A program made the position numbers and the translations under genes. A stretch of 64,000 bases of DNA. Origin: Zopfochytrium polystomum. Taxonomy: Eukaryota > Chytridiomycota > Chytridiomycetes > Chytridiales > Chytridiaceae. The stretch lies in contig JAIVFJ010000151.1 in the NCBI GenBank assembly GCA_025765615.1, positions 62,001-126,000 of the forward strand. Reading direction: 5' to 3'. Below, in pieces: positions 56,892 to 64,000 of this stretch. The notes under the pieces are model-generated. The model searched no databases. It was not told the origin of the DNA and saw only the letters and a list, made by a program, of their open reading frames with translations. How positions within the stretch are numbered: position 1 is the stretch's first letter; every line of letters begins with the position of its first letter.

Positions 56892-58813
56892 ACCGGATTT
56901 CCCAGTCCCCTTTGGCTTTGGCTTTTGCCTCCCATTGGGCCAACACTGTGTCATGGACCAGAGCACCCTGCACATTCTTTGCTGGTGTGCCACCTTTTCA
57001 CAGTTGCCTTTGGTCTGAGTGTGAGAGTCTTCTCTTGTGTGTAGTAAGAGAGTTTCTTTGTGTTTCTTGGGCTGCGAGGACGACAGGCTGTTGAGCCTGC
57101 GACCTCAAATAAAAAGAGTATACCCTGCTTTTTTAACTGATAACTTGTGAGGATTATCAATTTGACTCGACCAAACAACTTTTCATGAAAGTGACGTAAC
57201 ATGGCTGGACCCCATTTCTTATTATTTTCATGGGTTATTATTGTTCCTGCAAGCCGAACCACTGAGATTTGGACTGTCTCTTAGCCACGGCCATGTATAT
57301 TATTCATGTTATTATTATGCACTAAGTTGCAGGCCGAATGGCTCAGGCCGCTCTGCACTACTGGCCAGAGGCCCTCTAGCTCAGTGTTGTAGAGCGCTCC
57401 CTTCAATGGGAAAGGTGCTAAGTTCGAGCATGCTGGCAGTCACTAACTGAAATGATGCAGAAATGCTAAGTTCTGCACAATGACTAAGCCTTGCCCCCCT
57501 CACTTTTGGAAATGGATTAGGATGATGTGCTTCAGTGGGTAGAAGTACAGAGTCCAGGTGTACACAGAGCTAACACAGAGCTGCTGCATAAGCTACCATG
57601 ATGAAAGGCCTCATGAAAGGGTATGAGATCATAGTGTTTTTTCTCCTGTCTTTATTGATGATTTTTACTTATTTTTCAATTAGTAGTTTATCCTGTTTTT
57701 CCTGTTTTTACTGTTTTATCTTTTATTTATCTGTTTGTTTGTTGTCTCTGTGTGTGTCTCTCTTTTCTTTTGTGGCTGTGAGTGACTGTCTTCCTCTTTG
57801 CACCAATCAGCCCTCCCCATCTCCTCCATCTTTCTTGGCAGCTGATGCCAAGAGATGCTCCATGATTTTCTGAGCTGTCTTCCTTGTTTGATGACTCAGC
57901 CCCATTGGGGTTCAGACCCTCTTCCTTTCATGCTTATACCTGTGGTTCTCTTTGGTGTCTTCCTTGTGTGTGGGAGTGGGTATTGACCTTCCTTGCTTCC
58001 AAGACAGGTTATTCTCTCTGGCCTGGTGAGGCAGAGGTCTGTCTCCTGGTAGGATGAAGCAAGAAGAGTCCCACTGTCTCCCACCCTGGTTGCACCCTCT
58101 TCCTTGGATTGAGTTGGAACACTCTCCTTGGAGTGAGACAAGTTGTGTCTGGTTCTGTTAAGTGGAAAACAGTTCTGATTTGGTTCAACAGGCACCTCTG
58201 CACACTAACTGTTCCTTGTGTTTGCCCTTTGTGTCCAACCCCCTCCAACTCAGGGTTTGACTTGTTGTTTATTTCTTTTGTTGTTTCTTTTGATGGGTTG
58301 TAGTGGCTTGTCACTCCCCTTACCAATTCAGTCGGTCTTACCGATCCAATCGGTTCTGTCTCTGGTCTAACTGGGCTTTGGCCTTGTGCCCCAGATGAAA
58401 CCCTTCTGTGTCTTGCGCCAGAGGATTATGCTTTCTTTTTGATTGTGTCTGTTTTATGCTTTGGTGTGAGAAACCCCTCTTTTGTGTTAGAGATTTATTT
58501 GTGTTTTTCTTGGGCTTTTTAAGACTCCAAATACACTTTCCTGTCTAGTGCCCCTAGACACCCTCCTTTTGCCCCTTTTCATTAGCAGGATTGGTATTTA
58601 GGTCCATGCTCTAGTTTCCACCTATAGCCCTAGGTGAGGAGTTAGAGAGCACAGTCTCACAGGGCTTCTTAAGTCTCCAAATACATTGTCCTGTCTAGTG
58701 ACCCCTAGACATCTCCTTTTGCCCTTTTTCACTTTTCAGGATTGGTATTTAGGTCATTGCTCTATTTGCCACCCATAGCCCAGGGTGAGGATTTGGAGAG
58801 CACAGTCTCACAG
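56892..58813. repeat. repeat region inverted relative to 22.98-25.15 kb
   Basis: Runs parallel to the reverse complement of the left repeat block: 56892-57070, 57074-57120 (ACGACAGGCTG...GACCTCAAATAA, as at 25130-25160), the SINE-like unit, 57680-57905 and 58110-58260. It ends with two tandem copies of a roughly 150-bp unit (58510-58662 and 58663-58813), both closing in GCACAGTCTCACA. Confidence 0.65.
57370..57631 (+). mobile_element. tRNA-derived SINE-like element, copy 2
   Basis: The head has a near-perfect Pol III A-box (TAGCTCAGTGTTGTAGAGC, 57377-57395) and a B-box-like AGTTCGAGCAT (57421-57431), followed by about 200 bp shared with the minus-strand copy at 24625-24892. It ends near GGGTATGAGATCA and is followed by T-rich sequence. 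Confidence 0.6.
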
Positions 58814-59881
58814 GCGTAAATCAGACAGGTGCGACAGCGAGGTTTGCTCCCATAAACGGAACGAGGGGAGCACTGCAGGCATGGGGACCAGGGGACGGAC
58901 CGTGGGCTGGCAGTGGTGGAGCAGGCAGTACGACTGTACCTTTGGTAGCGGACGTCTGAGTGTCAAAGGTCGAGGCATGGTATCCACAAAGTAGGAGGAC
59001 GCAGCCAGAGGGGCTGGCTGAGCTACCCAGCTGGGGGCTGCGGAGGCAGAAGTCAACTGCGTGGTGGGGGCAGTCAGTGACATGGTCATAGCCGTGGGGG
59101 CCGAAAAAGCAGAGCGTGAGGAAGCGCCAACGTGGGGGTTGGTGGCCTCTGGAAGTCGGTACGAGCAAGAGATTCCTGAAGCGACAAATTAGACAACCTT
59201 CTATGTGGGAAAAGGCTTGTGAGGAACTTTCTGAAGCTGGAGTGAAGTGACAAGCAGATTAACAAGCAGACAAAATCAATGCGATATAGTCCATACTAGA
59301 TGCCAACTCCAACACCTCAAAGCATTGGAAAGGCACGAGGAAAAGCTGCTGAATTGACTGCAATTCCAGTAACGAGGAGCAGACTGGGAAAAAAATTCCC
59401 CAGTTTGCGCCTCTGCATCTGACCCAGCAGAACACTCAGACAGCATGGTATATGAATTGATGGAAGCCAGGGAGGAAGTGCAAATTCTTCCACACTGAGC
59501 AGCTTTGCGTGATGTAACAAATGTTCAACATTTTGTGTTCATCAATAAATTATTTCGAATCTGTGGGTGGTGTGCTGTGTGTAGGTGGCGTGGATGTGGT
59601 AGTTTCAGCTTCATTCATTTCTCTAAAATAAACCTCACTAATGGGAGCTCATTTCAAGTATTGTGCTCTTCAGAGCGGTGGCAGTGGTGACAGTGAGCCA
59701 CACATAACAGAGGGCGCACTTCTACTGCAGAGGTTAGCAACAGCAGCAGCGCAGCACCGCAACACTAAGAAGTGGTGCATCCAGCAGGTTCGTCGACAGG
59801 CAACGTGGAGCAGGCCTTTTTGTTGAAGCAAGGGCACTCCCATCGCGGTCGTTGTTTTCTCGTCCAAGACAGATACACGAA
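58814..59881. other. intergenic stretch without recognised genes
   Basis: Minus-strand frames at 58821-59168 are Pro/Ser/Leu-rich without motif. The AT-rich portion 59170-59640 shows nothing definite. The last 200 bp before 59882 may be promoter/5' UTR. Confidence 0.4.
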
Positions 59882-60304
59882 ATGGGCGCCGCCGCTTCCA
59901 GGTCCGCCGTGTGGTCCACAATCGCATTCGACGTCGCCCTCAATGCCGCCGGCTTCGCGTGCTCGGCTTACTACCAGACGGAGCACTACTTCGACATGGT
60001 CGGCACGTCGTCGTTCATCAACTGCTCGGTAGGCTCTGTTCCTTTAAATTCCCCCACACGTCTCTCGAGCCTTTGCGCGGTTGACACCCCAGGCGTCGCG
60101 CTCCACAGCCGCCAGATCTTCCTCCTGGCCACGACGTCTCTCTGGGCCGGTCGTCTCTTCCAGTTCCCGACGGCTCGCGTCAAGCGGCTCGGCGGCGACG
60201 GCCGGTTCGACGCCATCAAGACCAAGCCCGCCCGCCGCGGGGGACGAAGGGAAAAAAAAAAATTATTTTTTTCTCAGTTCTTGCTGAAACCCGCGCCCGG
60301 ATGA
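59882..60304 (+). CDS. truncated DUF1295 / steroid-reductase-like membrane protein fragment
   Basis: ATG 59882 opens a frame of 140 codons. The segment HYFDMVGTSSFINC and then FLLATTSLWAGRLFQFPTAR...GDGRFDAIKTKP match the first conserved blocks of the DUF1295 family (yfDltGs, WalRLg.fLf, DkRFdei). Family members are multi-pass membrane proteins of about 250-300 residues. Here the frame runs into a basic stretch and stops, and no later DUF1295 block is found before the GAGA repeats, so this looks truncated. A possible intron at 60029-60092 (GTAGGC...CCAG) would not keep the frame, so I read through. Confidence 0.55.
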   Translation: MGAAASRSAVWSTIAFDVALNAAGFACSAYYQTEHYFDMVGTSSFINCSVGSVPLNSPTRLSSLCAVDTPGVALHSRQIFLLATTSLWAGRLFQFPTARVKRLGGDGRFDAIKTKPARRGGRREKKKLFFSQFLLKPAPG

Positions 60305-60396
60305 AACAGAGTTTGCTTTGCGGCCCCCACGCGCACGAGCCAGACGGCCGTCGGAGTGCTTCGGCTCCCGACGCAGTGCTTGTTTTGGGAGGGGTG

Positions 60397-60990
60397 TTTG
60401 TTCAGTCTCTGTCTGTCTCTCTGTCTCTCTGTCTCTCTGTCTCTCTCTCTCACGCTTCTTCACACAGACACATGCACACACACACACACACACACTCTCT
60501 CTCTCTCTTTTCTCTCTTTTTCTTTTCCTCAGGGCTGAGCACGCTTGCATCCGCGCAATGTTTGGCGAGGTTTGGGCGAAGACCCCACATGCCCGCCGGC
60601 ACTGCGGCATGGAAAAAAGGAGGGGTGAAAAAAAAGAGAAAGAGACAGAGAGCGAGAGAGAGACAGAGACAGAGACGAGAGAGGGAGAGAGAGCGAGAGT
60701 GAGAGTGAGAGAGAGGAGAGACAGAGGAGAGACAGAGAGAGAGAGAGTGAGAAGGAGAGAGACAGGGAGAGCAAGAAAAGGAAAATATTACTCCCGCCAG
60801 GAAAAATCGAATTCGGACGCGTCAGCCAGACAAATTTTTTACGTTTTGTTGGATTTCTCGTTGGACGTTCAACAAGGAAAGAAAACGAGAAATGTTTCCG
60901 TGTCCGCAATTCGTCCGAGAGAGAGAGAGAGAGACAGACACAGACGGAGACAGAGAGAAAAAAAAAGGTGGAGGAATTAAATTCACAAAC
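60397..60990. repeat. TCTCTG, CA and GAGA simple-repeat cluster
   Basis: CT/TG-rich array 60403-60452, CA array 60472-60494, CT 60495-60530, then GA-rich repeats 60640-60770 and 60916-60960. These lie between the DUF1295 fragment and the ATG of the next gene. Confidence 0.85.
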
Positions 60991-61032
60991 AAAAAAAAAG
61001 GAGAGAAAGGAAAGAGGAAACAAAAAAGAAAA

Positions 61033-64000
61033 ATGCCTCAGCCGCGGCCGCAGCCGACGCACCGCTCGGGGTCCCTGCGCCGCCGCCGTCGTCGGAATCT
61101 CCGCGGCGACGGCGACGGCAGCTGCAGCAGTAGCAGCGACTTTGTCGGCGACGACGACCGCGAGCTCGACGACGACGACGACGACGACGGCCGAGGGGCG
61201 CGGCCGTCGCGGCCGGAGGATGGCCGGCGGCGACGGCCAGGGCGGCGGCGCGCAACGGGGCGGGCGGCGAGCTCCGCCACCACGCGGACGGGCGTCCGCG
61301 GCGGCATCCGCAACTCGCTGGCGCTGCTGCTGCTCGTGGCCGTCCTCCTCGTCGTCGTCGTCGTCGTTGCAACGTTCGCACCGCACGCGGCGGTCCAGGC
61401 GCTGCCGGCAAAGGGCGACGGCGGCGGCGGCGGCGGCGATCCGCCCGCGACGCGGTGGGAAATTGCAAAGGACGCCGGGAGGAAGGTAGAGCGTGTGTGG
61501 GGCTTTGTGTGTGTGGGACTGAGCAGCCGTGCGTTCCGTTCAGGTTGTGCCGCACGCGTGTGGAAGACACAATTGCATTCGATCACAACAAACTAAAAAA
61601 AAAAAAAAAATAACCAAAAACAAAAATTCTCGCATGTACACAAAAAATGCAACAAAAAAAAAAAAACGAAAAAAAAAAACATACACACTCTCCCTCACAC
61701 AGGTCGCGACGACGGCGGCCAAGAACGGCCTGACGATCGCAAAGGGCGCGGCGCAGACGGCCGTGCACGGCGCAGTCGCAGTCGTCGCGGGCGAGCCAGG
61801 TGATTAATTACACTGATATGTGTGACATTCATTCCCCATTTCCATTCATACCGACGCCAATCACCAAAATAACCCAGCGGCCACGGTCGCCAAGCTCGGG
61901 ACGGGCGCCGTGCTCGGCGCCGTCGAGGAGACTGCAAGGAGCGCGTACAAGGGCAAGCCGCTCAAGGGTTCGTTCGGGTCATTCGCTTCTGTTCTTCTTC
62001 TCACGCGCAACTCTCCCTCCCCCTTTCACTCAACGATCACCATTCAACCGTCACACTGAATCATCCCCGCAACGACCAACAACAACAGAGATTGGCCCGG
62101 CGGTTTTGGGTAACGCCGTGACGAGCGCGGGCGCAGCGTGGCCCGTCACGAGTTGAGTACATAGCTGTTTCTATTTATTTTTCGTTTTCTATTTTTTTTC
62201 TTTCAATTTTACTCACACACGCACACACGTACATATGCACACACGCACGCACGCACACTCACACTCACTCACACACACACACACTCTCTCTCTCACTGTC
62301 TGTCTGTCTCTTTCTCGTTCTTTAACAACAACAACAACAACACGCACCAAGATCCTGTCCGCATCGGCCTGTCGACGCTCGGTGGCAATCTTAAAGGCGG
62401 CGGCGGGCCAAGGGCAATGCTGCGCGCTGTGAGTGTCCGTCCCTGTCTGTCATCTCTCGTCGTTTTTGGATTTTGTTCTCACGCCAATCTTGTCCTTCCC
62501 ACGAAAACAACAACACGCATTAAAATAAAATAAAAAAAACAAACAAACCCAAAAAAAAACAAAAAAATAGGCCGGCTCCGCGGCGGTCGCTGTCGCAAAC
62601 AAGATGGTTCCTGCGGCGGCCGCGCGCGCCGCGGCGAATGTAGGAGGGCCGGCCGGTGCGTGTTTGACCACGTCATGCTGTTCTACTTGCTAATAGTCGT
62701 ATTGCATTGTTTTCTTTTCTTTTACTCAACACACTGCACAAAAAAACAAAAAAACAAAAAAACAAAAAAAAAAAACAACCAAAACCTAACACATAACAAA
62801 AACTATACTTTTTTTTTAAGCCGGCCTGACCGCCGGCCTGGGCACCGCCATCGCCATGGGCGCCGCACAGGGCGCGTACAACGGCTACAAGAACAACAAG
62901 CCGCGCAACGGTGAGAGAGAGAGAGAGAGTGTGTGTGTGTGTGTGTGCATGTGCCCGTTAGCGAGCGAGCGAGTCAGCAAACGGGATCGCATATCAGCAG
63001 CAGAACAGCTGATTCCCCTCTCTCTCTCTCTCTCTCTCATTTCCTTTCCTCGTTCACAACAAAACAAAACAAAACCAAAAAAACACAAACGATTCAAAAA
63101 ATATAATAAACAATAGAGGTGCTCCGGCAGGCTGTGGCAACCGCCGGCTCGGTCTCGGCGGGGATTGTGCCCGGCGGTGGTGAGTGGGAGTGCGAGTGGG
63201 AGTGAGCGGAAAAAGGGAACAAGCGGGAAGAGGCGCACGAGAGAGGAAGAGAGAGCATTGAGGGGGAGAGCGGGGAGCGAGGGGTAGTGAGTGAGTGAGT
63301 GACTGAGTAAGAGAGAGAGAGAGAAAGACTGAAGGGTGGGGTGTTTCTTGTCTGTGAATCACTCTTTCCCTTCTTGCGACTAAACAAACACACCACACGC
63401 ACACATGCACGCACACACACTCATCACTCATCACACACTCAGAAATGGTCAAGCGCGGCATCAAGGCTGCGGCGTCCGCCGTCAAGAGCGGGAGCCCGCC
63501 GTCCAGTTGAGTGCCTGCGTGTGCGATCGTGTGCGGCGTCGATCGCGTCCGATTCCACAAAGAAACAAGCACTGACAAAAACAAACTATTTCTTCCCCCT
63601 GCTGTGCCAAAAACATATCTTTAAAGAAATCGCGCAGGACGCGGCCCTGCATGCCGCAGGCGGCGCCGCCAGCCAGCACCTGAAAAAGAGCGGCGTCTTG
63701 CCAGGTATTATACACCCCCTTGTTCTTTTCTGTTCTTGTCGCCAATTTTTTTATGTCGTCCCTCTCTGACAGATTCACGCACACACACACACACACACAC
63801 ACTCACACTCACACCCGTAACACACACAAAAAACACAACAAAAAAAAATAAGGCAAGCAAGCCAAAGCCGTCGGCAACGCCGTCACAAACATCCTCACGG
63901 GCGCCCGCGACGTCATCGCCGGCCCACGCAAGCTGCCCTACGCCGCTCGCCAGGCGAAAAAGGCCTGGCGCGACGACGACAAGGCTGGCGGCAGCAACCC
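61033..64000 (+). CDS. novel membrane-anchored Ala/Gly-rich protein made of many tiny exons, 3' end outside window
   Basis: Eleven exons splice in one frame: 61033-61485, 61703-61799, 61878-61967, 62089-62151, 62352-62428, 62571-62655, 62821-62910, 63117-63179, 63443-63505, 63627-63704, 63853-64000 (open at the edge). Exon 1 encodes a basic head, an Asp tract and a transmembrane segment (SLALLLLVAVLLVVVVVV). Exons 2 onward encode Ala/Gly-rich amphipathic modules of 20-32 residues. Exons 3 and 7 are both 90 nt and similar (LGTGAVLGAVEETARSAYKG; LGTAIAMGAAQGAYNGYKN); exons 4, 8 and 9 are all 63 nt, and 8 and 9 begin with a Glu codon split in phase 1, as does 4. Nearly all introns are phase 1 and stuffed with CA, GA or A-rich tracts. 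No known family recognised. An alternative in-frame ATG lies at 60892 in GA-repeat DNA. Confidence 0.68.

Noticed and set aside
57370..57436. Functional tRNA gene
   Set aside because: A- and B-boxes are good but the anticodon and acceptor stems do not pair properly, and a second diverged copy with a shared 200-bp body exists, as expected for a SINE.
58821..59168. Minus-strand Pro/Leu/Ser-rich frame as a gene
   Set aside because: No start context, no motif, adjacent to repeat DNA, and overlapping frames of similar length on both strands.
60541..60980. Continuation of the DUF1295 gene or a separate gene in the GAGA-repeat region
   Set aside because: Frames encode Arg/Glu/Ser/Leu dipeptide repeats derived from GA/CT microsatellites.

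Overview
The window reads as nuclear DNA of a GC-rich eukaryote, most likely a fungus. Genes are split by short GT-AG introns (about 50-150 nt, some swollen by microsatellites), the standard code works throughout, and the recognisable genes are fungal/eukaryotic types: a TRAPPII subunit of the Trs120/TRAPPC9 family, a bZIP factor, two F-box-like proteins and a Sip1-type raffinose-synthase relative. Ty1/copia, LINE and hAT debris also fits. An early-diverging (chytrid-like) fungus is my guess; nothing here fixes the lineage.

Layout. 1-3.9 kb: 3' part of a GH36 raffinose-synthase-like gene, then a GNAT acetyltransferase. 3.9-8.9 kb: decayed copia element with 3' LTR, abutting a LINE fragment. 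9.4-12.2 kb: multi-exon membrane protein with signal peptide, about seven membrane segments and a Ser-rich tail. 13.0-20.4 kb: two reverse-strand genes, an acidic F-box/zinc protein and a Q-rich bZIP factor. 21.7-22.2 kb: small hypothetical gene. 22.2-32.1 kb: repeat accumulation. A reverse-strand retroelement gag/protease region is split by a 7.6-kb block that itself holds a large inverted repeat, solo LTRs with target-site duplications, a solo LTR nested in another LTR, and tRNA-derived SINE-like units. 33.9-36.3 kb: low-complexity GC-rich ORF. 37.2 kb: a 195-bp MITE. 39.2-40.9 kb: secreted Lys/Ala-rich repeat protein with an apparent frameshift. 41.9-49.9 kb: Trs120-like gene, about 17 exons. 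50.4-52.0 kb: reverse-strand F-box-like gene. 52.1-58.8 kb: second repeat region, inverted relative to the first. 59.9-60.3 kb: truncated DUF1295 membrane-enzyme fragment. 61.0-64.0 kb: gene built of many tiny exons, running off the right edge.

The host genes show no shared pathway. The most interesting material is in the repeats and in gene architecture: an LTR family whose promoter region is packed with near-perfect heat-shock elements, retained as solo copies with traceable empty sites; and the last gene, whose middle exons have repeated exact lengths (90 and 63 nt) and symmetric phases, suggesting tandem exon duplication.
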